Shown: positions 33,961 to 45,581 of the stretch, in pieces
Layout: every line of letters starts with the position of its first letter
Position numbering within the stretch: the stretch's first letter is position 1
Source of the DNA: Atherix ibis
Lineage: Eukaryota > Arthropoda > Insecta > Diptera > Athericidae
Direction: 5' to 3'
NCBI GenBank assembly: GCA_958298945.1
Contig: OY282606.1
Coordinates: 60,091,920 to 60,155,919, forward strand
Length of the DNA: 64,000 nt
Position numbers and translations under genes: made by a program
Notes under the pieces: generated by a model
Told to the model about the DNA's origin: nothing
The model's database searches: none
The model's input: only the letters and a program-made list of their open reading frames with translations

Positions 33961-34149
33961 GACACAGGAGGGAGCTCTGTGTTTTGGAAGAAATCTCTTA
34001 TCGGGTAAAGGCTCCTTAATTTTTACTTTTGTGAAAAGAGTGCTGTCTATATTGAAAATATAATAAGACAAAAAAGTGAAAAAAGACCCACTTGTTTGTT
34101 TTATGTTGGAGACAATTTATCCTTATATATTTTGTCTGGTGATTAGATT

Positions 34150-34353
34150 TTATGATTCCTCGTTCTTGGGCTGATAGTTGTGAAAATCAGCATCAATATA
34201 GTCGAGGTATTCCACGATACTTCTATAGACATCCTCCGTTTTTGCGTGGAATGCAATTTTTTTAGTATTGACCTTGCAAATAATTAGATCAGCGCCAATA
34301 CGTTTCGTAATGACACCAAACCCTGTTACCATGAAATTCTCTACGTTCTTCAC
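34150..34353 (-). mobile_element. LINE ORF1 (gag) fragment
   Basis: The 67-codon frame contains ADLIICKVNTKKIAFHAKTE, then DADFHNYQPKNEES, resembling the segment before the zinc-knuckle region of Jockey-type ORF1 proteins (basic strand, then FH-x-Y-Q-x-K). It ends abruptly. Confidence 0.55.
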
Positions 34354-34696
34354 ATATATAAATGATCGGTCTGCTGCTGCTATCCTACAGATTATTTTCG
34401 TGCAATTTGGTGCCGTGCCATGCCTCCATCAATAGGAAGAGGCACCTATTATGTTAATATCGAATTGTTGCCTTTGACCAACAATGCCCGCTTTCGGGGA
34501 AAAATACTAATCGTAGGCATTTATCCACGATTAGTTCTCTTTCCGAAAATTGATATTGATACTTCCGTGTTTCTGATGGCTGATGGCTTTTTTAGATTAT
34601 TTTTCTGTACTTTTTGATAAGAAAAGTATAACGGACTAAGGTAGTTAAAGTAGAATAGAAAGTAAAGTGATTTTGAGAATTAACATAGGACCCACA

Positions 34697-34770
34697 ACCC
34701 CTCAGTAAGATTCTAACCCACAATCCCTTGAATTGTGGTCCAGCACGCTGACGACTGTGCTACTGGGCCA
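34697..34770 (-). repeat. tRNA-derived SINE head (or tRNA pseudogene)
   Basis: A 74-nt minus-strand unit, the length of a tRNA. It starts TGGCCCAGTAGCAC, with a D-arm-like GCAC...GTGC stem and a T-arm-like GTGGG/CTTAC stem around the loop TTAGAAT (canonical TTCGAAT). The acceptor stem pairs poorly and no clean anticodon stem forms, so it is not a working tRNA. Probably the Pol III head of a SINE. Confidence 0.5.
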
Positions 34771-34774
34771 TGGT

Positions 34775-36841
34775 TTCACCTACTGGAACACTAAATTCGC
34801 TTGCGGATTCAGCTTCCGATTGTGATAACCACTTAAACCCAATTGGTCAGGGTATGCAGAGTACTGTCAGTTGGCTCAGGTATCTCGTCATGGCACACGA
34901 ATGCAGACGTGATGTAAAATATATCCAAATTTCTGATTTGGGTCCTTTTCATATGTTCTGAGAAATTTATTTTCTTAACAAGAATCATTATGACCTCTTA
35001 GCTTAGCCTGTCATTATAACAAACCATTTTGATGTTTTTACACAATTTGATTTTTCATGATTATGAATATGGAAATCGACAAAGAAGCTAAAGCGCTTAT
35101 GTATACACCCGAGAGATATTGTTATAACAAAATTGCAAAGTCTTTATTGTAAAACTATAACATAAGTAATTGTTGAATGACGATTGAAAAAACCACCTAT
35201 AATATAGTACAAAACCCTTCTACTTAAAAGAAATGAATAAGTTGCTACTTAATACTAAAAAAATTATTTTTTCATTCTAATTTAGTATATAAGGAAAATA
35301 TACAATATAATATTCAGCATATTAAAATTTTATACTTTACAGTTAGACAAAACAACATATATAATATTATATATATTTTAAAAACACCTAAAATGAACAA
35401 ATAATGAATAACATTTTTCACTGCACAAATAAGTGAATTCTAAAATTGAACGGTCAGGTTTATGATATACTGTTTATACGTATACAGTTTGTTATTATTT
35501 AATACCAAATTTACAAAATTATTTTATTTTTTAATTTACAAGATATAAAATTCTTAATTTCAAAAAGAATAATTTCTAAAGATGTAATTGTTGTTAAACA
35601 TGTTTTTTTTGTAAGGTGTTCGAACTAAAATATTTATTACAAAACGTCACATGGTAGAAATAATTTCTCCTTACATAAAAATTTTGTTAATCGTAAAATA
35701 TTTCAAAATTCTATGAAAATTATTCAAAGTAATTAGTTTTTATAAATGAGTTAAAATGCACTAATAAAATTATATTTAACTAAACCCATAAGTAATTTAT
35801 TTATGCCAAGATTATTTATCAATAAATGCAAAAAAAATGTCGGTTTAGTTTGACGAAAAATATTATATAAGAAAAAATGATAGAACTTTTTTTGTTGGTT
35901 TCTTATAATCTAAAAATATTAGCATATAATTGATATAAAATGTAAATAGTATTATTTAAAATACAAAATAAAAATAAATAATAATAACTCTCTAAATTTT
36001 CCTAAAAAAAGGAAGATATTTGATATATTGTAATAGTAAATACAATCAATTAAATCAAAGAGTATTTGGCATATAAGATAAACGTATAATGAAAATACTT
36101 AAATTATTTATGCTTTCAATTTACAATTATTTTTCAATCATTAATTGCCTTTAAAATTCCGTAAATATACATACATTGATTTAAGGAAAAGCTATAATAT
36201 CAATATTATTTTACAATACTAAAGTAATTTTATGTATAAGTACTTTTATTCAACTAAACCTCTTTCTCATTTAATTATATTTTATTTTTTTCTTCAAATC
36301 ATTAATAATAAGTTGTTTAACAATAGAATATGCAGTGTGTAATCCTAAACTACAATATACAATAGTAATAATTTGCATCCACGTAAACATTTTTTTTTCG
36401 AAAAAACCTCCTCAAAACGCGAGATTTCAAGAAATTACGAGATACGAATAAACTGGCCACAGAAATCATTTTGTTTAATTATGTTTAGACTTATTTCTCC
36501 GAAATTAACCAGCAACGATGCATAGAAGGTATTTGATAGAAATACGTAATTTACTTCTGCATTGACAAAATCTGCCAAGGAACAGTTTAAGATGTTTGCA
36601 TACATACGTGTATCATTAATTTCTCATGAATCTATGAAATTTGAAATAAAAAAAATAAACTATCATAAATATAACTAGTCATAAATAAACTCTTCATAAA
36701 AAATCTATGAAGTTTGAAATATCGTTTTAAATTTATTGGAAACATAGAAATATTTTTAATATCATAACATTTTTATAGTCAATCATTTTAACAGCTTGAT
36801 TATAGGTTATTATTTTATAGTATGTTCTTAAATAAAACAAT
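34775..36841. other. Very AT-rich DNA, no gene recognised
   Basis: No coding or transposon signature was seen. A 20-bp near-repeat AATCTATGAA(A/G)TTTGAAATA occurs near 36630 and 36700. Confidence 0.55.
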
Positions 36842-37112
36842 TTAGCCATTTAGAATTCTTATAATTTTAGCTGTTCCTTGGATAACTGGAAATGTTTTTC
36901 TAGCGGCATTTCGAATATTTTTCCCAACTTTTTTCTAAAATAGAATATTATAATAAATGAAGTAAAAATAAAATATGAAACAAAAATAGAATATATTTTC
37001 AAATGTTTTTGCTTACAAGTTTCCTTCGAAATTTCTTGAGCCGACCGGCTTCACCTTGTTCAACCAAAACGGCAATAATTACAATGAGTACAAATAAATT
37101 TCCAAAATTCAT
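36842..37112 (-). CDS. Divergent Arg/Lys-rich cecropin
   Basis: Minus-strand cecropin of 62 residues. Exon 1 is 37112-37017 (32 codons), intron 37016-36935 (82 bp, GTAAGC...TAG, phase 0), exon 2 36934-36842 (30 codons plus TAA, the same exon length as the canonical genes). The signal peptide is residues 1-22 (MNFGNLFVLI... ending EQGEA). The mature peptide starts GRLKKFRRKL, so the Trp2 conserved in almost all cecropins is Arg. Exon 2 reads KKVGKNIRNAARKTFPVIQG, then ends RILNG with an amidation Gly. I count 14 Lys/Arg and no Asp/Glu in 40 residues, far above the canonical charge of about +6. The reading frame, splice sites and Gly end are intact, arguing against a pseudogene. A TATATAAC box lies 93 bp upstream. 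Confidence 0.88.
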
Positions 37113-37204
37113 TTCTATGAATACAAAAAAAATGCAAATTATATAAGTATTTTAATTTATATTATATTTGAATAAATATACTGCATTGAAATAAAATTTA
37201 TTTT

Positions 37205-37212
37205 GTTATATA
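37205..37212 (-). promoter_or_regulatory. TATA-like box of the Arg-rich cecropin
   Basis: TATATAAC on the minus strand, 93 bp before the ATG, close to the 88-96 bp spacing of the canonical genes. No kappaB consensus was found in about 200 bp upstream. Confidence 0.45.
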
Positions 37213-37219
37213 CCATCCA

Positions 37220-38149
37220 AAGACTGTGTAGCCTACTGCGTATAATAATTCGTGTGGACGCTACGGGTACCTTAAATATCGATCGTAGCATCTTTCAATA
37301 AGATACAATAAAAAATTGTTTTGTTTTGTCTGATTGGAACACCTGTATACATATATGAATGGAATGTAAAAATGATAGTTTATTTAGGTATTTTTTTGAT
37401 AATTTAAGCAAAGGTGGATCAAAAAAACTTACAATGCTGTTCATCATGAAAGTTTGCTAAATAAAATGTATTATGTTTGCTTAAATTATCATTTATTTAT
37501 TATTATGTAAATAAATTAAAATAAATAGTTTGTTTAAATAAAATGAAATCATCATTCTTAATACTCATATAGTTAAAATAAAATAAATTGACAAAGCATA
37601 ATTTGTTGCATCTACCGTTGTGATATCAATATAATGTCAAATTTAACTAAAATTGCTAATTTTTACTTTAACCAAGTTTTAGACAATTTTTTCTGGAATC
37701 ATCAACTGATTTTGCTATAGATAATAGGATAATTAGGTAATAATAATTATAAACTGTTGTCTTTCTATGCATCATTAAATAAGATATAGTACAAACTATC
37801 TTGTATCAATAGATTAAGAGAAGAAGTTATTAGTTATTCTATGAATTACATAAGCTAATTGTACCAATACCCAAAATATTCAAAATCTTTTCAGGCGCCT
37901 GCGCTATTCCAAATTTTATATAAAATAATATTATTCATATTGGAAGTACATGTTACTCGGGAAGATAATAACTATTTTCATTAAATAGTTTTTCTTCCTA
38001 TTATTAGTAAACAATGACTAATTAATATATTAGCCATCATAGATCAGTAGCAGTTATATTTGAAACTGAAATTCGGTCAATAATCTGATTACTGATACGA
38101 AAAGAAGAACTAATCAAAAAATAACCATTAATAAAGATATCAAATTTAT
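37220..38149. other. AT-rich DNA, no gene recognised
   Basis: Nothing coding or repetitive could be supported here. Confidence 0.55.
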
Positions 38150-38650
38150 TTTATTAACGGTGTCAAATTGCCAGATCTTGGTGCCAATTCACATCAGCGT
38201 TTCGTGAGTGTTTTAGTGGGCAATAAAATGATGCTTTGATATGTCGTCTTGTTGTAACCAAAGATTCGTTAATATGTCACGATACTATCCAGAATTCACT
38301 GTAATGATCTCTTTACAATCATTTTTGATGCAGACCGGACCAATGATTTTTTTTAAAAATAAATCGGCATTTCGTACATCACATGAAAATGTGCTTTCTC
38401 AGTAAAGATTATTTTTGATTAAATGTTGTTTTTACAGCAAACTTGTTTTTCTAGTAAGTTTGGATGATTAAAATGCCCTGTTCTATTGTTAATGATTATA
38501 TTATTAAAGTTGTAATATTTTGTACTTGATTCCAGATAAAAAACACATCTGTCATGATTTTTATGTTTTTATTATTTTGGAAGTTGAAAAAAACCAACAG
38601 ATGCATCACCCAGTATAAGAATTCAATTTGGTTTAAAATATTCGCCTGCA
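38150..38650 (-). mobile_element. Tc1/mariner-superfamily transposase relic
   Basis: Minus-strand broken frames resemble the central catalytic block (IIGPVCIKN, then a TVNSG-YRDI-like segment and WLQQDD with an Asp). Heavily decayed. Confidence 0.45.
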
Positions 38651-38994
38651 ATATTCCATTGGTTAATGAATGTTGTATTTAAACAAAATATATGTTAATA
38701 CTGGTAAATAAAATAAAATAGTTGAAAGATAAAAGGAAAATAATTTAAATATACAAATAGAATAATATAATTTCTTTGTCAAAGAAACTGTTTGGTTCAT
38801 ACCTTAATGGTGCTAAACCATCTATTTCAAAAAGATAGTATGTGTAGATATTCAAAAATAGAATATACCCAAAACACAAAAAAAGGAATTGTTTTTAGAA
38901 ATAACAGGATATAATGAAAAATTAATAACGGATTATTGCGAAAGTCACATATCATAAAGCATTTCTAAAGAAGAATGTTAAGGTAGATATGAAG

Positions 38995-39345
38995 ATTCAT
39001 AATTACAGAAATTCATTTGAAAAATTTGAAAAAAAATAGTTACTCTTAAAATATTTACATTAGTAACAAATGCTAGTAATTATGTGATTGGAGCTGCATT
39101 ACAACAAGACGAACATCCACATTGTTACGAACAGAAAGAAATTATCCTACTGTAAAAAAAGAGTTATTAACTATAGTATGGAGTATACATTTTTTTCGAC
39201 CATATTTGCATGGTAAAACCAATTTTCTATTAACTTATCCCCTACCTCCTTCATTGGCTGCATACAAAAACTCAAGAAAGAGTGCGAATAGAAGATTTAT
39301 TCGGTGGTTATTAGAAATTGGAATGGTATGAAATGAATATAAAAT
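38995..39345 (+). mobile_element. Ty3/gypsy RNase H fragment
   Basis: The frame FTLVTNASNYVIGAALQQDE, then RTERNYPTVKKELLTIVWSI and HFFRPYLHGKTNFLL and FIRWLLEIGM, is the RT-RNase H junction of Ty3/gypsy elements (usually Asp-Ala-Ser; here Asn replaces the first catalytic Asp). One frameshift lies near 39122. Confidence 0.8.
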
Positions 39346-39544
39346 ATTGTATATTTAAAAAGAAGGTAGACTATCCGATTTTTCAGATATATAACTGTAT
39401 CTTTATATACATGTGAAGTAAATTTAAATGAAATTTTAAATGATAATAAATACAAATAGTTTAAATTTAGCAACAATGGATGTTTTTGATATTGAAAGTG
39501 AAATGGATACAGTCCATTCTAATAGGGAAGATAAATAGATTCAA

Positions 39545-40085
39545 TTAGAAAATTAATTTAACAAATATTAAAATTAATGTAATGCAATAAGTGCCAAGAA
39601 TATGCGCACACGTAAAAATATTGCCAACGTACTCCTAAATGTGTCCAATGCGCTGGTGAACATCTAACAAAATAGTGTACCAAGTTATGAGAAATACCGG
39701 CTATAAATGTGCGCTATAGAGAAACAATCATCCAGCTAAATATAGAGGATGCTCCAATTAAAAAAATCTGCAACAAAAGGAGAAAATACAACCGCCTACA
39801 TCAGCTAGAAATACTCGGTATAGTAAAGTATTTTCGTTATAATCTGTCATTCGCTATAGTAGTATTAGGAGTATCAAAAAACAGCAGAAACAACAATTAC
39901 AGCCACAGTAGACACAGTAGCCAACACAACCTTAGCAGCAGTAGCAGCAATAACTACATCAACAGCAGTAACAGCAATAGAAACAACCACACTAGCGACA
40001 AGTGCAATTTCGTAGTATAACTTCCTCCATCTACACCATCCTCATAAGTCCTAACAACCCTTTTCACAAACTTTACAAATAAAAT
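39545..40085 (+). mobile_element. LINE ORF1 zinc-knuckle fragment
   Basis: Degenerate frame with CNKCQEYAHT, a stop, then KYCQ, followed by CVQCAGEHLTK, a stop and CTK: two CCHC-type zinc knuckles of Jockey-type ORF1. It is followed by a Gln/Asn/Ser-rich low-complexity tail (39880-40010), as in such proteins. Confidence 0.7.
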
Positions 40086-40269
40086 AATTCAAAAAAAATA
40101 CTTTTCTCCTCACTCCACTATTAACTGCTTTAACAACAGCGATTTCGACATTATTTATTAAATATTTTTGGTTTTTCGTTATAATAAAAATTTTTTATGA
40201 TTAAGATTTCGAGTATTGATAGGCTAACTCAACGATCCCAGCCCCAGATCAGCTGTTAAATGTTTCAAG

Positions 40270-40860
40270 TAATTTTAAATTTTGAGAAATTATGTTATAT
40301 ATACATATAATCTTTTAGCTCGCACCAGGTGATTGAGACTGTCTGTCATTTGCGGTTAGAAAAAACATCCTCAAGATTCTGACAGACAACCGTTGCTCAA
40401 TGGTAAAAGCCACCGACAAATACAAATTACAAACTGGTCTTTCAACGCTGAGCAAAAATATACCCTTTGCACAAAGAATGAACACACTCCGCCGATACTG
40501 CCTTACCTAGACCCTCTCCATCCACTCTACAGTTTTACCAACACCCAATCCTTCCACTCCTATAATACCATCCACACTACAAAAATCAGCTGTAACTGCG
40601 CGTAATAGTCAACAAAAACATCTTCAAACAACGAATATATCTTCACCATCTTCACCAAAACTCCCCGTTAAGCAAATCAAAACTGCCGCTTCATATAATA
40701 TTACTATTCTCAAATCTTATTCCTTACCAATTACTAAGCGAAACACAGCAGTGCAAATAGCTTTGCACCTAAATAAGATGGACGAACTGAGTTAGAAGAA
40801 GCGATCAGCAGCTTTTAATATGGTATGACAATTAAAGGCTGGAGTACCAGGCCCAAGCAT
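40270..40860 (+). mobile_element. Probable LINE ORF1 fragment
   Basis: Similar to 24280-24470 in both sequence and Pro/Thr-rich composition. No intact frame longer than 70 codons. Assignment rests mainly on the shared repeat. Confidence 0.4.
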
Positions 40861-41063
40861 CAAGATATAAATTTCAGTTCAATGATAAGAGTGTTAAATT
40901 TCAGTTTTTCGGAAAAGCAAGTGAGTTTGCGTAAGATAATCCACGTATTATTCTCAACATTTTAAATTAAATAGTTCTTCCCTTTCTTCCACCCAGTCTT
41001 GTAACACGTTTTTTTAGTATTTGTAACCCGAATAGTGTTACAAGACACCTGGGGTATAATCAT

Positions 41064-41327
41064 ATTTATTTTTTAAACTGTTCATATCTCGAGTATTTTT
41101 GTATTTGTTATTATTAATAAAAATTGCACTAGTACTAAAATGTGAATTAAAAGCGCTACGATACCAAAGCTCTCGATGCCGCTATGCGCTTAGGATTTAT
41201 TTTTCAAACTGTTCATATCTCGAGTATTTTTGTATTTGTTATTATTAATTAAAGTTGCACTAGTACTAAAATGTGAATTTAAGGCGCCACGATACCAAAG
41301 CTCTCGATGCCGCTATACGCTTAAGGA
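41064..41327. repeat. Tandem duplication, 131-bp unit
   Basis: Two head-to-tail copies (about 41064-41194 and 41195-41327) sharing AAACTGTTCATATCTCGAGT and the block around ACCAAAGCTCTCGATGCCGC, with only a few substitutions, so a recent event. Confidence 0.85.
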
Positions 41328-41558
41328 AATTTTCCAAGATCATTTTGCTCAGATCAGAAACATTTACAAAGTACGTTCAACTGTATATTGTTTATCTCTG
41401 CTTCATGTTATAATACAAGGTGTATATGTCGCGCATTACATGTGTGAATTGCAATATTTCCTTATTACAGGATTTTTCAATAAGAGTTACATATTTTTTT
41501 TTTACATAAAGCAAAAAGAAATGAGGCAGAATAAAATTTATTATTTTATTCGAAAGTA

Positions 41559-42422
41559 CGAGGTCTGTTCAAAAAGTATCGCGAATTTTGTGTTTTTTCA
41601 TAAATTATTTATTTGTTCATGAATATCTATTTTGTCCCCTTCAAAGTAATCCCCACCAGATATTATACACTTGTGCCAGCGTTTTTTCCAATCCTCGAAG
41701 CACTTCAAAAAATCATTTTTTGTGATTTTGTTCAGCTCTTCCTTCGATGCCGTCTTTATCTCGTTAATCGTAACGTAGCGCCGTCCTTTCATGAGGTTCT
41801 TCAGTTTCGGTAAGAAGAAAAAGTCACAGGCGGCCAGATCTGGGAATACGGTGGCTGCGGCATTAATAATGTGTTGTTTTTAGCCAAAAATGGTAAAAGC
41901 CAATTTTTGTTCTTCCACATATCCGGGCGTTTCTGGCAGATTGCTTCGCGCAACTTGCGCATAACTTGCAGGTAATATTTCTTATTTACCGTTCTATCCT
42001 GTGGCAAAAACTCATGATGCACCACGCCCCTTCAATCGAAAAAAACTGTTGTTCACACTCCCCGGCACGCTTTGCGTCATTCACAGCTTCTCGGTCTTCT
42101 GAGAACATTTTGTACTACCGATAAACTTTGCTTGGGTCCAAGGTAGCTTCACCATATGCCACTCAACATTCGGAATGCGTCCGCATAATTAATTTTGTTT
42201 TTCACACAATATTTGATACAGATTTTTTGATCCATTTTTTGGAATGGGCAAAAATCGAAGACGAGCCAAAACACATGCAAGCAAACAGCTGTCAAAAATT
42301 AACTGAACTTGTCGGCATAAGTGAGAGACATGAGTACCAACATAACGCCACAAAAAGTCGAAAATCGAATATACGTAACTCACGGAAAGTCAAAATTCGC
42401 GATACTTTTTGAGCAGTCCTCG
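41559..42422 (-). mobile_element. Deleted mariner with intact termini
   Basis: Inverted termini of about 31 bp (CGAGG(T/A)CTG(T/C)TCAAAAAGTA...) at 41559 and 42422, each flanked by TA, bound 864 bp. The minus-strand transposase is in pieces: MVHHEFLPQDRTVNKKYYLQ, then LREAICQKRPDMWKNKNWLL in 41801-42025; FEDWKKRWHKCIISGGDYFE in 41598-41792. The second catalytic block (HHDNAPAHT) is deleted between NWLL and FLAKNN, and the N-terminal half is mostly gone. Confidence 0.9.
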
Positions 42423-42429
42423 TATACCA

Positions 42430-43070
42430 CCTTGTGCAATAAATTTTCGACCACCTTGTGCAATAAATCCGACCTTATGTCATGTTTTTTGTAGTTTAAT
42501 ATTCGAAATTAATGCATCAATTGTTGCTGATGTATTGACATAGCCCAATGATTTGAAATAATCCCACCAGAAGAAGTCCAAAGATGTTAAACCACAACTT
42601 TTTGGAGGTCATTGCATATCTGCTTTTCTTGAAATTATCCACTCGCCAAAATTTGTCTTTAATAAATCGATTATAGTATGGTCTGTGTGGTACGTAGTGC
42701 TGTCTTATTGAGACCATGTTTTTTTATAAATCAAAATCATCCAATTCAGGCCACAAAAATAACCTGTCATCGATTTGTACTGCTCACCATGACAATAACG
42801 GCAACTCCTTATTTAAAGAAAAGGACCGATTATGCTACCGTGTCATAAACCACACCAAACGGTCACTTTTTCGGAATGTAAAGATACCACGTAAATAGTT
42901 CGTGGATTGGATTCAGTCCAATACCGACAATTTTATTTACACATCGATCTCATATGAGAGAAAGAATTGCAAAATTATGTTGTAATAAAAAAACGATTAC
43001 TTTGGAAAAAAATGGATAATTTCAAAGCATTGTTGAAGCGTTTTGTACAGACCTTATTTTGTAATATAAA
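42430..43070 (-). mobile_element. DD41D-type transposase remnant
   Basis: Minus-strand scraps match the family at 51897: a SLGYVNTSATIDALISNIK-like C-terminal part near 42500 and a TVLPLSW/VNG-YRSM-type region near 42780, plus a QFGAV-like remnant of QQDGA. It lies directly against the mariner at 41559-42422. Confidence 0.55.
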
Positions 43071-43357
43071 TTACAAACCTTACTAAAGACAACTAACAGT
43101 CACAAAAATTACCGTTCGAGAGATATCTAACACTCTACGAAACACATTTTTTATAACTCGCCAAAAATTAATAGAAATTAATCCACAGTATAAATATCAA
43201 GAGATATCTGTAAAAAACATTTTGATAATAATAGAGAATATTAAGCTTCTCTATTTTACTCAAAAAAAGCGTTAGAAAAAAACTGAAGTAAACGTGAAAA
43301 AAAAGGCAAATTGTCTATCCAAATTTCAATTTTCTTTCTCACTAGCTTACGATTATA

Positions 43358-43427
43358 AAATATACTACAGATAACATAATTAGTAAATTTTTATTATTTA
43401 CTAATTATATTATCTAAAGTATATTTC
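43358..43427. repeat. Imperfect inverted repeat, about 32-bp arms
   Basis: AAATATACTACAGATAACAT... is mirrored by ...TTATCTAAAGTATATTT around a 4-5 nt loop, with few mismatches; AGCTTACG flanks both sides. A small MITE-like foldback upstream of the four-cysteine gene. Confidence 0.65.
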
Positions 43428-43551
43428 AAGCTTACGTATATTGAATGCGTGTTATTGTGTTATGTAAATTTGTATACAATCAAGAAAATTCTGATGAAAT
43501 CAAACAAGTTTCAGTTTAAACAATTGTTTTGATCAGAAAATAATCTGATAG

Positions 43552-43559
43552 TATATATA
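43552..43559 (+). promoter_or_regulatory. TATA-like box of the four-cysteine gene
   Basis: TATATATA, 86 bp before the ATG, consistent with the cecropin spacing. A CTGATAG motif precedes it. No kappaB consensus was seen nearby. Confidence 0.45.
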
Positions 43560-43637
43560 CTGCTCCAAAAATGATTTATTGGCACATCCATTTAAGTTGT
43601 TGACGATTAAAGGTTGATAGTTTGTTGAGTATTTAAA

Positions 43638-43863
43638 ATGAAATTCGTAACGTTATTCTTGGTGCTAATAGGAGTTTGGGGCATAAATGCAGCTCCAAAT
43701 AGAATTTCACCGGTAAGGATAAATATTTTCAATTATTTTGAGTTAATACTAATTATTTTTGTATATCTAGGAGGGACTTGCATTATGTAAAAAAGTTTGT
43801 CCTTCAAATGAACAGAAATTTGTGTCCATATGTGCAACATGTCACAAACATAATATCGTATAA
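43638..43863 (+). CDS. Small secreted four-cysteine peptide
   Basis: Two-exon gene for a 55-residue secreted peptide. Exon 1 is 43638-43712 (25 codons), intron 43713-43770 (58 bp, GTAAGG...TAG, phase 0), exon 2 43771-43863 (30 codons plus TAA). Residues 1-19 are a clear signal peptide (MKFVTLFLVLIGVWGINAA). The mature part is about 35 residues, with exon 2 containing LCKKVCPSNEQKF, then SICATCHKHNIV. Spacing is C-x3-C-x10-C-x2-C, so two disulfides are likely. The CP...C arrangement recalls the start of a Kazal-type inhibitor, but the Tyr/Asn/Cys end is missing; a small cysteine-rich defence peptide is equally possible. No close family was recognised. It converges on the CTG-start cecropin 1.7 kb away. 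Confidence 0.72.
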
Positions 43864-43869
43864 AATTTT

Positions 43870-44819
43870 GTTCAAATTTTTCTGAATGTATTCTATTAAA
43901 ATTTTATTAAAATTTTATATACTTATTAAAAGTTTTATTTAAATAAAAAAAAGTTTTTTTTTATAAATACTAAAATTATGTATTACTAAAGAAGAAACTA
44001 AACTGTGATAATATGTCAAAGATACTTAATTGACAAAGATATAAGACAATATATATACATTTGCTTATCAAAATATTTTTTTAAATTTATTTAACTAGAT
44101 TAGCAATAAGAATGAGTATAAGCGCAGTTAAAAATTATATTTAATTCATTTACTCCAATAAATAATAGTTTATTAATGAAGAAAAAGCTATGTAAGAATA
44201 TCATATTAAAAAAAATTCTTATAAATTTTCAATTCACTGATTTACAAAGTAATGAGAGAAAAATAGTAAAGACATTTAATATCGTATAATATATAAGAGA
44301 TTGCAGTGATACGTATATTCATTTCATTTTTGAAAATGAAATGAGTAATGTTATTATTAAAAGAAATATGATTGGATAAGTTATTTTTCAAGACATGTCG
44401 GAAATAGTTATTAAAAAAGTATATTTTTTAAATATTTATAATATTTTTGAAGTTGTCATTTTCTAAAAAAAATTATGGAAAATTTGAGTGGTTTTCATAT
44501 GGATATGCGAGGTACGGGTAATCATTTAGCATCGCATATATAATATGTACATACATGTTATGTTTACCATAGACGTAGTAAAATGAGTAAAATTGTAGAG
44601 TATAATAGCAATTCTACACAAAATATATTTTTGTGGAAGGGTCTAAGTCAATTAAGAAAAAAGGAGGTGTTCTATTATCTTTGTTCTTCGTTTTTACACT
44701 ACAAATACTTTAGACTTACAATCCCAGTATTTCTAGTTGGATTTTTTATTTTCACTATAAGCGTTGTGAGTTGGAGAATTACCACGTGAAAAGGCTCATC
44801 TTATTTCCTCAGGCCAGTG
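43870..44819. other. AT-rich DNA, no gene recognised
   Basis: The frame 44583-44789 encodes one hydrophobic stretch but has no promoter, splice or family support. Confidence 0.5.
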
Positions 44820-45255
44820 GATAGTCGGCTATGTGTTTGTCCACATCTTGAACAAAATGGCTTTGTTAGAGGTGTCGGTTCTGCATGTCCAGCAAGCGTT
44901 TTGTAAGTGCTTTCCATGTGATGTTGCAATGTATATCGGCATTGGTTTTTGAATAACTTAGCCTTGATTTTTGGTCTAAGCGCATCCTATTGATTTGCAA
45001 ATTGTTCGAATTTATTTGGTTGGTCTTCGGGTGCGGTGACGACTGTGGTTGACTTCTTTGTTTTTCCTGTTTAATCCGATTGTGACATGTTCCATGTCTT
45101 AATAACATAACCGCGCAATTGTGACATGTTCCATGTCTTGATAACGGGTTTAATACTACTTTGACAAAATCAGTATGCATATCAGTAGTGGACGTGACCG
45201 ATTGAACCATCTGCTTAGTGAGCATGCACGAAATATTGATAATTTTACTCATTTA
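44820..45255 (-). other. Unassigned 128-codon frame, probably element-derived
   Basis: The minus frame 44866-45252 encodes a polar Asn/Gln/His-rich protein with an internal duplication (HGTCHN twice, from a tandem GTGACATGTTCCATGTCTT). Base composition is richer in GC than its surroundings and the CTTGATAACGGGT block recurs at 5757-5775 just before the R1-clade LINE, suggesting a retrotransposon 5' or ORF1 region. No domain was recognised. Confidence 0.35.
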
Positions 45256-45581
45256 TTTTAAATTATCACTTAACGGGTATTTATATGTCTTTCAATATTA
45301 TTTTAATGAAGTACTGAAGTGCATTATTTTTAAAATTGTTTATCAGTTTGATTATCGATTTAACTAAATATTTCAGAAAAAATTTATCTGTTTTAAAAAG
45401 AGATTTGTGTTCATTTTAATGATGTTTTTATTAATGGTAATTAATTTTTATTTTCAAAACGAATTTCACTTTATGTGTATTTTTTTTATAAAAAATATTA
45501 TGATTAATATTTTCGCTTTTTTATATCTTAAGTAGTAATTATAATGTTAGCAAAAAAATCTACTCGTTCTAAAAAATTTAG

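Noticed and set aside
41230..41622. 130-codon plus-strand frame
   Set aside because: It spans the tandem duplication and runs into a mariner terminus in antisense; not a host gene.
44583..44789. 68-codon frame with a hydrophobic stretch
   Set aside because: No promoter or splice support and no recognisable family; hydrophobic runs arise easily from T-rich sequence.
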